Shown in pieces: positions 1 through 7,821 of a DNA stretch of 35,313 bases. The DNA comes from Candidatus Zhuqueibacterota bacterium (GTDB taxonomy: Bacteria > Zhuqueibacterota > Zhuqueibacteria > Thermofontimicrobiales > Thiofontviventaceae), in contig JAFGOE010000001.1 in NCBI GenBank assembly GCA_016926625.1, positions 1 to 35,313 of the forward strand. Direction: 5' to 3'. The first letter of the stretch is position 1. Each line of letters starts with the position of its first letter. Under the pieces are notes generated by a model. It was not told where the DNA came from, made no database searches, and was given only the letters and a program-made list of their open reading frames with translations. The translations under genes and the position numbers were made by a program.

Positions 1-346
1 CATCTTTCAAGAGATATATTTTGTTGTTACCAAAATTCCATCCAAAGATATAGTCAGTCTCTGATTCAAAATCATTTTGTCTGACTTGACCATAGTACTG
101 AACTTTCCTTCCACACTTCTTGCACTTTATATCATGTGTGATATTATCCGAATCCTCTGACGATATCAAGTCATCATCCGTCTTGGCTCCAGGCTTCTTT
201 ATGATATTTGCTGTTGAAACGATTTCACAATAGTCACAGTAATATGGTACATTGCACCTGTCACGAAAGTCCATCATACCACCGCCGAGCAGGAGACTTT
301 CAGATTCATAGCCGCATGTGCATGATGCCTGTAGTACTCTACCCAT
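1..346 (-). CDS. Partial zinc-ribbon-like protein at the 3' end of the hsd operon
   Basis: The first 115 codons of a leftward gene are visible; the rest lies beyond the window edge. The ATG at 346 overlaps the hsdS stop by 8 nt and has GAGGGA about 8 nt upstream, so the two are probably translationally coupled. The protein begins MGRVLQASCTCGYES. It carries a CTC pair near residue 10, a CxxC (YYCDYCE) near residue 40 and a second CxxC (IKCKKCG) near residue 85, which suggests one or two zinc-binding knuckles. I do not recognise the family. Its place directly after hsdS, where an hsdR gene would often sit, suggests an accessory role in the restriction operon, but that is inference. Confidence 0.6.
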   Translation of the reverse strand, partial: MGRVLQASCTCGYESESLLLGGGMMDFRDRCNVPYYCDYCEIVSTANIIKKPGAKTDDDLISSEDSDNITHDIKCKKCGRKVQYYGQVRQNDFESETDYIFGWNFGNNKIYLLKD

Positions 347-1559
347 TCCAATCCCTCACATCAATTTTACCTGTAACGACATCTGATATTAGGGATTGAC
401 GGTACTCTTTGAGGAGTTCTATTTTCTTATTTTCTCTCCTGATTGTCTCATCTATGTTTTGTGTTTGCACATCAAGGTATTCAACGATTTGTTCTTGTTC
501 TTCCAATTTTGGAACAGTTAATAAAAGATTACCAATGAAATCCCAATTAGCCCTTGGCATTTTAGCTCCGTATGTGGATGAATTCACAACCTCAATAAAA
601 TTAGGATTAATTAAAAAATAGAATAAATACGATTGGATTACTTCTTTAGGACGCAAAACTAAAAGTTCACTTGTACAAACACCGTCTTCGAAAGCCTTAT
701 AAGCTTTTGCTAAATAAGGTCTCAGTTTACAAAACAAAACATCTCCCGATTTGAATAAGTTAGCCTGACCTTCAAAGTCGCTTTGATTTTCACTTTCTAA
801 TAGAATTCCTGTCCAGGATTCTATATTTTCTAAGCCAATATATCTTAGATTATTATTTGCATTTTCTACTTTTACATTGATTAATTTTGCAGGAAACTTT
901 AATCTTCTTATTTCCCAATGCTCCGGTATCTCCCCAATCCACTCAACACCTGAATCCTTCATTGGTACATTCGGGTCCAGCCCTTTAGTGACTGCCTGGT
1001 TGATGATTGCAGTACGCTGCTCTTTCAGGAGCTCGAGGAGTCTTTGCTTTTTCTCTATGAGGGTGTCTATTTTTTGTGTCTTGTGGTCGAGGTAATTGGC
1101 GATTTGTTGTTGTTCATTTATAGGTGGGATTGCACTATATCTATCCACCACAATCGTGGAATTAATTAATGGTTGAGCAGTCTGAATAGCAAACTCATTT
1201 AAATTTATATTTTCAAGCAAATAATAAAAATATTTAAGAATAAATTCTTTTTTCGGATTTACTTTTAAAGCATGTTCTGAAACCCAATATTGACCATCTA
1301 CTAAATGTATATTCCCACATTTTGCACCCACCCTTCCAATTAAAAGCATTTTTCCTTCGCTATTATAAGTTGATGAGTATCCCCTTAAACCATTACCTCC
1401 ATATATTGGAAAACCATCATCTCTTTCATTTCCAGAATCATGAAAATCACCACTATTCACATAAAAACATCTTTTAAGTTTTTGGATGTACCAATGTTTT
1501 GGTACATATCCAATACTTGCGACTCCACTCTCTTTATATTCAGGATATCGCTTGTTCAA
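339..1559 (-). CDS. hsdS: Type I restriction-modification specificity subunit HsdS
   Basis: HsdS recognises the bipartite DNA target of a type I restriction-modification enzyme and pairs with HsdM. The 406-residue protein shows the family's internal duplication. Two target-recognition domains each open with a G-[VI]-x-x-IG-x-[VI]-P-x-HW motif (near residues 12-25 and 204-217). Each is followed by a helical spacer, rich in K/E/L, around 155-190 and 370-400. The start is a TTG (1559-1557) that overlaps the TGA of hsdM, so translation is probably coupled to hsdM. The gene ends 8 nt inside the next leftward ORF. The length is normal for the family and no frameshift is visible. Confidence 0.93.
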   Translation of the reverse strand: MNKRYPEYKESGVASIGYVPKHWYIQKLKRCFYVNSGDFHDSGNERDDGFPIYGGNGLRGYSSTYNSEGKMLLIGRVGAKCGNIHLVDGQYWVSEHALKVNPKKEFILKYFYYLLENINLNEFAIQTAQPLINSTIVVDRYSAIPPINEQQQIANYLDHKTQKIDTLIEKKQRLLELLKEQRTAIINQAVTKGLDPNVPMKDSGVEWIGEIPEHWEIRRLKFPAKLINVKVENANNNLRYIGLENIESWTGILLESENQSDFEGQANLFKSGDVLFCKLRPYLAKAYKAFEDGVCTSELLVLRPKEVIQSYLFYFLINPNFIEVVNSSTYGAKMPRANWDFIGNLLLTVPKLEEQEQIVEYLDVQTQNIDETIRRENKKIELLKEYRQSLISDVVTGKIDVRDWNG

Positions 1560-3271
1560 TCCAATATCTCCTTCAGCAATCCTTCTGTCTCTCCTTCCAG
1601 TGCCAGTATATCTGCCTTTATCTCATCCAGAGAACGCAGTGGTTTATATTTGTAGAAATATTTGGTGAAGTTGATTTCATAGCCGACTTTATCCTTGCTC
1701 CTGTCCATCCATGCATCCGGGACATGTGGTTTCACTTCCCGCTCGAAATATGCATCGATGTCATCTTTCAAGGGTACTTTTTCATAATCTCTGAGCTTTG
1801 AATCCGGTTTTGGCTTATTCGATGAATCGAGCTGCACAATCCCATCATCAGTCAAGGGACGCTCAACAGTAATTTTTGTATACCCCAAATCCTCATTATC
1901 GAATATCTTGCAGTACTCTCCATCTTCAAACTGTTTGTATATCTCTGTGATTTCGCCTATCTGCTCATCTGTTATGTAATTGCGCTTATTACCGAGGCTC
2001 TTCCGCATCTTCTGTGAAAATTCGACAGCGTTTATCAGCTGTACTTCCCCTCGCCTCCGTTCTGGCTTGTTATTGGTGACAATGAAGATGTATGTGGCAA
2101 TTCCGGTGTTATAGAACAGCTCAGTGGGCATGGCAACAATCGCTTCCAGCCAGTCATTCTCGATTATCCACTTGCGGATATTACTCTCCCCGCTGCCTGC
2201 ATCACCAGTGAACAGCGGACTGCCATTGAAGATGATGGCGATACGACTGCCTGTAGGCTCCATCTTAGACATCATATGCTGAAGGAACAGCAGTGCGCCA
2301 TCACTGACGCGTGGTAGTCCTGCATGAAAGCGACCATAAGGGTCATTGGATTCTTCTGTTATAAAATCCTGCTCTTTCTTCCAGGACACACCAAAAGGTG
2401 GATTAGAGAGCATGAAATTGAACTTCCTGCCCTTGAATCCATCGTTGCTGAAACTTGTACCCGACTTGATATTCTCTGCATCTTCTCCCATAATCAGGAC
2501 ATCTGATTTAGCGATGGCATAGGTCTGTTCATTGATTTCCTGACCATACATGACAACTTCAAGGTCAGGATTGATATTCTTCTCGATGTGCTCTTTGGCA
2601 ATGGTCAGCATACCGCCAGTCCCGCAGGCAGGGTCATAGACGGTTCGTATGATACCTTTACCCTGCAATTTATCGGTATGCTCAGCAAACAGCAGGTTCA
2701 CCATCAGTCGTATCACTTCACGGGGCGTATAATGCTCTCCGGCGGTCTCATTGGACATCTCAGAGAACCGTCTCAACAATTCCTCAAAGATATATCCCAT
2801 GTCATGGTTGGAGACAATGTTGGGATGCAAGTCCACTTCCGTGAATCTATCCACGAGCATGAACAACAGATTATTCTTGCTCAGTTTGGTTTTTATCTTT
2901 TCCACCTGGAAGTTATCTATAATCTCATAGACATTCTTGCTGAAGCCGTTTATATAGTTATTGAAGTTGATTTCAATGCTAGGCGCGTCCTGTGAGAGTC
3001 GTTGCAGGTCGAATTTAGAAGTGTTGTAGAAATTCAATCCCGAGGTGGCTTTAATGAGAACAGGCTCCAGCTGGTCCTCCTGAAGCTTATCCTTGAACTT
3101 CTTGTAAGCATCAATTACAGCGTCCTTATGTGGCTCTAGAACGCAATCTAACCGCCGCAAAACCACGAACGGCAGAATCACGTCTCCATACTCATGCTGC
3201 TTGAATGCACCCCTCAAAATGTCATCTGCTACACCCCAGATGAAGTTTGCTTTATCCTGGAAGTTGTTCAT
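1556..3271 (-). CDS. hsdM: Type I restriction-modification DNA methyltransferase HsdM
   Basis: HsdM is the N6-adenine methyltransferase subunit, which uses S-adenosylmethionine and the HsdS specificity subunit. The 571-residue protein has an N-terminal helical HsdM_N domain (about residues 5-150), then the Rossmann methylase core. SAM-binding motif I is DPACGTGGM (213-221) and catalytic motif IV is NPPF (290-293). YTPREV, near 181, is also typical. The ATG at 3271 has AAGGGA 5 nt upstream. It lies 36 nt after the NucS-like gene and overlaps hsdS, so these genes form one operon. No HsdR translocase is visible in the window; it may lie beyond the left edge. Confidence 0.95.
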   Translation of the reverse strand: MNNFQDKANFIWGVADDILRGAFKQHEYGDVILPFVVLRRLDCVLEPHKDAVIDAYKKFKDKLQEDQLEPVLIKATSGLNFYNTSKFDLQRLSQDAPSIEINFNNYINGFSKNVYEIIDNFQVEKIKTKLSKNNLLFMLVDRFTEVDLHPNIVSNHDMGYIFEELLRRFSEMSNETAGEHYTPREVIRLMVNLLFAEHTDKLQGKGIIRTVYDPACGTGGMLTIAKEHIEKNINPDLEVVMYGQEINEQTYAIAKSDVLIMGEDAENIKSGTSFSNDGFKGRKFNFMLSNPPFGVSWKKEQDFITEESNDPYGRFHAGLPRVSDGALLFLQHMMSKMEPTGSRIAIIFNGSPLFTGDAGSGESNIRKWIIENDWLEAIVAMPTELFYNTGIATYIFIVTNNKPERRRGEVQLINAVEFSQKMRKSLGNKRNYITDEQIGEITEIYKQFEDGEYCKIFDNEDLGYTKITVERPLTDDGIVQLDSSNKPKPDSKLRDYEKVPLKDDIDAYFEREVKPHVPDAWMDRSKDKVGYEINFTKYFYKYKPLRSLDEIKADILALEGETEGLLKEILD

Positions 3272-3307
3272 AATTCCCTTATGGTTTTTACATACACTTA
3301 TTCCATT

Positions 3308-4345
3308 TCATTCCAAAATATAATCTGATAATTCGAATTGAACATTGTATCTTTTTACACTGACATTATTAATTTGAGATAATGCATAATTCAATGTCAT
3401 CTCACCTTCTTTGGCGACTATTAATCCTTTTACTTTTTCATCTGAATTTGCAAGGTTCTTTTTCACCCATCCCATATACCGAAGCACTTGTCCGACAGTT
3501 GTATCGACTGCTTGGTTACGTTTTAGCTCTATCACAAGCCACTCAGGTTTTGTGACATGATGTGCTAATAAGTCTATTCGCCCGACATCTGTTTTATATT
3601 CAGAACCTACAATCTCGTCATCTTTTTCAAGGAGTGCCCATTCTTTCGAAATGTCCAGATTCTGCCAGTTTTCTAATAGGAACTCATGAAGATATTTTTC
3701 CAATCCGAATTTAGTATCTGTAAATGCTACGTCATTATTCGGTGTGTCGTCATCCTCGCTAATATCAACTTCTCTTATCTTCCACCAAATCCAATCAACA
3801 AACCATAAATGTAATTCAAATTGGCTACTTATTTGTGTGAGTATATTATTAACCTCAATATACTGTTCCGCAAAGTCAGATGCGGATGATAAGTCTGGAT
3901 ATATGTCTGCCAGCTTAAGACCTTCTTCTGCAACAGCATTTAGAACTCCGTACTTTTGAGGGTATACGAGAAACAGTATGGGAGTTATGACTGAACGAGC
4001 TAATCCTTTAATAAACGGTTCGCTGCTTGCGGGTCTTATTTTACGCAACCGTTTTTCCAATGGTTCGGCCTCATTAAGAAGAATATTAAGTGCCTCTCGT
4101 AATCGGTTCATATTGGCTGTTAGTGCGCCTACTTGACGATGAATCCCTGTCCAATGCTTGTTATTTTTAAAGTTTAAAAAGCCTCTGAATTCTTCTTCGG
4201 ATAATGACTTGAGGTTATTGGGATGGAATAATTTGCCATATCGATTAATAACATCTTTTGACTCCTGAACTTTATCAGGATTATTTCTTATTTCATGTTG
4301 AACAGCCTCTATTGCTTTGAGAAGTGTTGGATTGGTAAACTCCAT
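3308..4345 (-). CDS. NucS/DUF91-like PD-(D/E)XK nuclease-domain protein
   Basis: The C-terminal half (about residues 235-340) resembles the nuclease domain of NucS-type endonucleases. It has GRIDLL (Asp258), VIELKR (Glu273, Lys275) and the helix VGQVLRYMGW, giving a complete D...ExK site. The N-terminal half (about 40-150) has a W-x-GI-x-R helix and a GLARS-x-x-PILF-x-x-YPxKYG stretch, of a kind seen in restriction-associated proteins. I chose the ATG at 4345 because GGAG lies 8 nt upstream; a GTG at 4357 is in frame but lacks a ribosome site. It is the first gene of the hsdMS operon. It could be a second nuclease of the defence module or a DNA-end sensor; its substrate is unknown. Confidence 0.75.
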   Translation of the reverse strand: MEFTNPTLLKAIEAVQHEIRNNPDKVQESKDVINRYGKLFHPNNLKSLSEEEFRGFLNFKNNKHWTGIHRQVGALTANMNRLREALNILLNEAEPLEKRLRKIRPASSEPFIKGLARSVITPILFLVYPQKYGVLNAVAEEGLKLADIYPDLSSASDFAEQYIEVNNILTQISSQFELHLWFVDWIWWKIREVDISEDDDTPNNDVAFTDTKFGLEKYLHEFLLENWQNLDISKEWALLEKDDEIVGSEYKTDVGRIDLLAHHVTKPEWLVIELKRNQAVDTTVGQVLRYMGWVKKNLANSDEKVKGLIVAKEGEMTLNYALSQINNVSVKRYNVQFELSDYILE

Positions 4346-4357
4346 CTTTTTCTCCAC

Positions 4358-4432
4358 TCAATTTGTTATACGAGGTTTTATGATGAGATAATAAAAAATC
4401 CCACAGGGCACCAGGAGCCTCTGACAAGGCAT
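4358..4432 (-). CDS. Possible 24-codon upstream ORF in the hsd leader
   Basis: An ATG at 4432 with GCAGG 5 nt upstream opens a 24-residue frame (starting MPCQRLLVPCGIFYY) that ends in TGA at 4358-4360. The frame is the same as that of the NucS-like gene, 12 nt downstream. It runs through the distal arms of both predicted leader helices, so ribosome movement here could change which helix forms. Coding status is uncertain: the peptide has no recognised family and the frame may be fortuitous. Confidence 0.25.
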   Translation of the reverse strand: MPCQRLLVPCGIFYYLIIKPRITN

Positions 4433-4499
4433 GTAACCTGCGGGATATTATGGAGCAACTTATATTTATATTACGATATCGTGTGTCAGAGTGTCCTGG
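4390..4499 (-). promoter_or_regulatory. Candidate pseudoknot attenuator in the leader of the NucS-hsdMS operon
   Basis: In the leftward transcript four arms occur in the interleaved order P1-P2-P1'-P2'. P1 is 4499-4484 (CCAGGACACTCTGACA), pairing with 4426-4411 (TGTCAGAGGCTCCTGG); this gives 14 base pairs around a 2x2 mismatch. P2 is 4446-4437 (ATCCCGCAGG), pairing with 4407-4398 (CCTGTGGGAT), 10 pairs including one G-U. P2' runs straight into TTTTTT, like an intrinsic terminator. P1' lies in the loop of P2, so the helices either form a pseudoknot or compete. This is sequence-based folding only. Confidence 0.5.
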
Positions 4500-4517
4500 T
4501 TATTATTGTTTAAATAC

Positions 4518-4546
4518 AAGTTAAAAAGATTTAGATTGAAAGTCAA
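4518..4546 (-). promoter_or_regulatory. Promoter for the NucS-hsdMS operon
   Basis: On the minus strand a -35-like TTGACT (4546-4541) and a -10-like TAACTT (4523-4518) are separated by 17 nt, giving a start near 4511. This predicts a 5' leader of about 165 nt that contains the whole P1/P2 structure. The TTGACTTTCA block closely resembles the tRNA-Phe promoter in this window. Confidence 0.5.
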
Positions 4547-4670
4547 TCATTTTTCGCAATTTAAACAAATTTTAATGTATGGCTGGTGAAGATTATCCTT
4601 CTTGAGGACTCTTCTGCCGAATATTGATTAAATTTAAGACCAAAACAGGAGTGAAAAGTAGCTATGGAGA

Positions 4671-5171
4671 CTAAGAAATGAACATCTGCACTTTACTATT
4701 GGCTAAGCTATCAGCAAACTCATTGCCCGGGTTCCCGGAATGTCCCTTGACATGATGAAAAGAGACAGTACACCCGAGGTCAGTCAGCTTCTGAATAGCA
4801 GACAACAGCTTCGTCCATAGCTCTTTATTCTTGACAGGGCTTCCTGCACTCGTACGCCAACCATTTGATTGCCATGTTACGTACCATTTGTTGTTCAATG
4901 TATCGACAACGTACGTTGAGTCTGAATAGACTGTGATGGCTTTCTGAGTGGCATACTCTGCTATCTTATTCAAGCCCTGTATGCAGGCAGTCAGCTCCAT
5001 CTGGTTACATGTTGTTGAGCTTTTCCGACCGGAATAAATCTTGGTCTCACCTCCTGTCCTAATAACGACTCCCCATCCGCCTGGACCAGGATTATAAGGA
5101 CACGCTCCATCAGTGTACAGTATAATATCCGTCTCAGGCACTGCACTCACTGCTTCTCTTTTTATCTTCAT
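4671..5171 (-). CDS. rnhA: Ribonuclease HI
   Basis: RNase HI cleaves the RNA strand of RNA-DNA hybrids (R-loops, primers). The 166-residue protein keeps all catalytic residues: Asp21 (YTDGAC), Glu59 (QMELTA), Asp84 (YSDSTY), His144 (KGHSGN) and Asp154 (EFADSLA). It has a short N-terminal extension of about 15 residues and lacks any hybrid-binding domain. The ATG at 5171 follows AGAGGTGG at good spacing. It sits in the AT-rich accessory block next to the restriction operon, in the same orientation but with its own upstream region, so it may be an acquired copy rather than the housekeeping one. Confidence 0.93.
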   Translation of the reverse strand: MKIKREAVSAVPETDIILYTDGACPYNPGPGGWGVVIRTGGETKIYSGRKSSTTCNQMELTACIQGLNKIAEYATQKAITVYSDSTYVVDTLNNKWYVTWQSNGWRTSAGSPVKNKELWTKLLSAIQKLTDLGCTVSFHHVKGHSGNPGNEFADSLANSKVQMFIS

Positions 5172-5209
5172 AGTACCACCTCTGTTATTATTTCTTCGGT
5201 TATGGTTCT

Positions 5210-5259
5210 GAGGACCCGCCGGATGCGGAGTCTCAGACGGAGCATCCGAGCGGGGACTC
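5210..5259. repeat. GC-rich imperfect hairpin upstream of rnhA
   Basis: GAGGACCCGC and GGATGC pair with GCATCC and GCGGGGACTC across a short loop, giving a long imperfect stem in otherwise AT-rich DNA. It lies in the 5' region of rnhA. It could be a structured leader or part of an interspersed palindromic repeat. No U-tract follows on either strand, so it is not a clear terminator. Confidence 0.4.
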
Positions 5260-5293
5260 TTGTTTATATTGCTTTAATAAACGATTCAACAGT

Positions 5294-5340
5294 CGCTCTC
5301 AGCTCCGCTGCTCTTTTGAGGCTTCGCTCCGCTGAGAGTG
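5294..5340. repeat. Second GC-rich inverted repeat
   Basis: CTCTCAGC (5296-5303) pairs perfectly with GCTGAGAG (5331-5338), extended by a G-T and a C-G pair outside. The interior contains TCCGCTGC and GCTTCGCTCC. The composition contrasts sharply with the flanking AT-rich DNA, which suggests an inserted palindromic repeat unit. No function can be assigned. Confidence 0.4.
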
Positions 5341-5447
5341 AAAATAATAAACTAAGATGGAATTAACTATTGGATTGAAAAGAGTTCTGAAGTGAAGTGG
5401 CAGACAAGTATGTATATAAGAAACCCATTAGTAGAGTATAGAGGTTT

Positions 5448-5582
5448 TTATCTATTTCCTACATAAGGGTGAAATGAGATATAGCCTGAAACTGTGACGA
5501 ATTCGTTGGTCAATACTTCCGCGCCTGTGACAGCCAGTATGGGCTTATAGGCTTCGTCCCCTCTGGAGGCCTTGATAATTTG
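5448..5582 (-). pseudogene. Short open fragment with coding character, no start codon
   Basis: Between two stops on the minus strand lies a frame of about 44 codons that reads like real protein (for example ASRGDEAYKPILAVTGAEVL). It lacks ATG, GTG or TTG at its beginning and has no ribosome site. Stop codons in the same frame lie just upstream. I interpret it as the tail of a decayed gene. A promoter-like sequence lies about 50 nt upstream, so the region may still be transcribed. The family is not recognised. Confidence 0.25.
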
Positions 5583-5631
5583 TTAGGTCAACTAGTACCC
5601 GCAGAGGTTTTTACAGGATTTCAGTTATAGA

Positions 5632-5660
5632 AAAATACGAAATAAATTTTTAAAAGTCAA
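5632..5660 (-). promoter_or_regulatory. Leftward promoter-like sequence
   Basis: TTGACT (5660-5655) and TATTTT (5637-5632) are separated by 17 nt on the minus strand. The predicted transcript would start near 5625, run through the gene remnant at 5582-5448 and could extend through the GC-rich hairpins into rnhA. Confidence 0.4.
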
Positions 5661-6297
5661 GCGAAAAAAACAATATATTGTATCAATTAATATACTTTAC
5701 ATACTATATGATGTATTAAGTGTGAGTGCAAAAAGGTCTTAATATACACACTCCTTATTCTTCCTGCTATGGTCTTTCTTGCAAAAGATGATTTTGGTTA
5801 TATGAAAACAGTTCTTTACATAATTTCTGATGGAGTCTTATAAGTACTGACAGATAGAGATATTTCATACTTTGTTCTATTTATAAAAATATTAACTACT
5901 TAACTTATATTTATTAGTAGTTCTGGCTATTTCCTTTATTTTACTAACTTTTAACTTGACTTTTTTCGATAATTTACTATATTTAATATGAATATATGTT
6001 AGGATGACATAAAGGATTCCAACCAACAGTTCATTATAGCTTACTATTTTTACTTTTGTTTATCCCACTTGTATCTCATTCCTTGATATTCTTTTTTTTT
6101 CTTCGCTACGTAGTAGAAATGTTGAAAAGGATTTTAATCTTTATATACTTTTCGTCTTGCGTATACATATTGGACTAGTATACAAAAAACTAAATATCTG
6201 TAGCATAAAACAATGCTTGTGAAAATTTTCTTAAAATCACACTTATATATTATTTGCTGTTCTCTGCTTTCTTAATATACCATTCAAAATAATAAAA
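5661..6297. other. AT-rich intergenic stretch with no gene seen
   Basis: About 640 bp of strongly AT-rich sequence has no frame with coding character on either strand, no RNA gene and no clear repeats. It presumably contains the promoter of the membrane-protein gene at 6298, but I cannot single out a convincing one. Confidence 0.5.
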
Positions 6298-6792
6298 ATG
6301 ACTGATAAAAAAGAAAATAGATTTATTACATTATATGAAAACACTAATCAAGAACTACCACATGAATTTATCTATAAAATTATTGAAGATGGCAAAGAAA
6401 TTTTTCGTATTGATTCTGATTTTAAAAATTTAATCAGTGAATTTTACTATAATGATATCGAATTCGTTGACAAAGAAGGTCTTGAGTATTTTATTTTGAA
6501 ATATAATTATATGTCAAAAAAAGATTACTATCAGTTTGTTAGCAATAAGCATAATTCTATTTTTGTTAAATTTGCTATCATAATAACGACTCTTACTTTT
6601 CTTTTTATTATTGCTATAGAATTATATAAGCTATCCAACACGAAAAAAGTGACTCTGGTAGAACCGTTAAAAAACATAAATTATGAGGAGACCACATCTC
6701 TTTCTTCTGATAGTCTCGATGCAAGAAAGAATGGACTACGTTCAATCCAACCATCTACTACTAATCAGGACTCAAGCATGAGCATAAAGTAA
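6298..6792 (+). CDS. Hypothetical single-pass membrane protein
   Basis: The 164-residue protein has a hydrophilic, acidic/lysine-rich N-terminal region (1-85). One strong membrane segment follows near residues 88-110 (core FAIIITTLTFLFIIAIELY). A Ser/Thr-rich tail follows. The family is not recognised. Codon use is very AT-rich, like the next two genes. No clear ribosome site precedes the ATG, which leaves the start uncertain. Because it precedes a second membrane protein and a TIR protein on the same strand, it may belong to a defence cassette; that is inference from position only. Confidence 0.55.
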   Translation: MTDKKENRFITLYENTNQELPHEFIYKIIEDGKEIFRIDSDFKNLISEFYYNDIEFVDKEGLEYFILKYNYMSKKDYYQFVSNKHNSIFVKFAIIITTLTFLFIIAIELYKLSNTKKVTLVEPLKNINYEETTSLSSDSLDARKNGLRSIQPSTTNQDSSMSIK

Positions 6793-6854
6793 GAAGGTTG
6801 TATATTAAAGAAATATATTTATTATTAATGAGTTTGACAGCTCAAATAAAAGTC

Positions 6855-6885
6855 TTGCATTTAAGCAAAGTATCTCTTAATTTTG
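6855..6885 (+). promoter_or_regulatory. Promoter for the two-TM membrane protein gene
   Basis: TTGCAT (6855-6860) and TAATTT (6878-6883), followed by TG, are separated by 17 nt. The downstream box reads TAATTTTG, which matches the TAnnTTTG form used by Bacteroidetes-type housekeeping sigma factors. The start would fall near 6890, about 88 nt before the ATG at 6978. Confidence 0.45.
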
Positions 6886-6977
6886 CAGTAAATGTAATTA
6901 ACTTTTTCTGACGCAGGATTTTAAAAGTACATTGATTGTTCATAAATTCGCTACTATTATTTATTGAGGGGAATCTA

Positions 6978-7628
6978 ATGGAAAAATTAAATGCGCTCGA
7001 ACTTCTGAAGCTTCCATCTGAATTCGGATTGATATTACTACTATTAGCATTGGCTTTATTTCTGGCTCCATATCTTGCAGGAGTAAGGATAAAGGATTTC
7101 GAAATTCCTAGACTACCTATTTCCCGAAAAGCTCAGATAATCATAGGACCACTAGTAATACTCTTTGTCATAGGATTACACTTCCCATGCTTTAATGAAA
7201 AGGTTATTATCAAATTTATACCGGACGATTTATATATCAGCATTTCAAATTGGTCACCAACTACAAAAGTTAATGTTACTGCCCAAGCGATAACCGGAAC
7301 TGCTATGCTAACTAAAGACGCAAAACTTGTTGGGCCACCTGACTTTCATCGCTTAGATTATTTCCACCAAGAACCGGGAGTGGAAATAACAACTGAAATT
7401 AAAAATGTCACAATCAGTTCGCCGATTATATCTCCTGAGAATCCAAACGCAATAATCACTTTGGAGTTTACCACTGCCTTCTTTGTCGTAGACCGATTAT
7501 ACAGAGGGTATGCAAAAGAACTATACATCGGAAATAAGTTCGGTGAACTAAAGGTTAATATTGAATATAAAGTTGGCAACAAAACAAAATCTGACACGGT
7601 TAGAATTTCGATGAAATTGGGAAATTAG
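6978..7628 (+). CDS. Hypothetical protein with two N-terminal membrane segments
   Basis: I chose the ATG at 6978 because GAGGGG lies 6 nt upstream; an earlier in-frame ATG at 6936 has none. The 216-residue protein has membrane segments near residues 17-35 (LLLLALALFLAPYLAG) and 53-70 (IIIGPLVILFVIGLHF). About 145 residues of mostly beta-forming sequence follow, probably one soluble domain on the outer face of the membrane. The family is not recognised. It ends 193 nt before the TIR gene on the same strand. It could be a membrane partner of the TIR protein or unrelated. Confidence 0.6.
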   Translation: MEKLNALELLKLPSEFGLILLLLALALFLAPYLAGVRIKDFEIPRLPISRKAQIIIGPLVILFVIGLHFPCFNEKVIIKFIPDDLYISISNWSPTTKVNVTAQAITGTAMLTKDAKLVGPPDFHRLDYFHQEPGVEITTEIKNVTISSPIISPENPNAIITLEFTTAFFVVDRLYRGYAKELYIGNKFGELKVNIEYKVGNKTKSDTVRISMKLGN

Positions 7629-7716
7629 ACATCATGATGATACCGTATGCTGGTTTGTTGCGTCAGTATCTTTTGTTATTATATTTATTCCCTTAAGTAT
7701 AGTAAGTCTTAATATT

Positions 7717-7768
7717 ATAGGCTTATTTCTTGAATGATTTTTAAAAATTAAAGTTAATAGAAGCCTAT
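7717..7768. repeat. Inverted repeat upstream of the TIR gene
   Basis: ATAGGCTT (7717-7724) and AAGCCTAT (7761-7768) form a perfect 8-bp inverted repeat around a 36-nt AT-rich centre, ending about 54 nt before the TIR start codon. It could be an operator or a leader hairpin; there is no direct evidence for either. Confidence 0.35.
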
Positions 7769-7821
7769 CATCAAAATCTATTGAATAATTTGTTATAACT
7801 TTTAAAAATAAAGGACAATAT

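Noticed and set aside
208-399. 63-codon plus-strand frame at the left edge
   Set aside because: The opposite strand carries a frame with CxxC motifs, a ribosome site and coupling to hsdS, which is better supported.
4355-4360. TGA between the upstream ORF and the NucS-like gene as a selenocysteine codon
   Set aside because: Although the frames match and SelA/SelB exist, the downstream ATG has a proper ribosome site and no SECIS-like hairpin follows closely.
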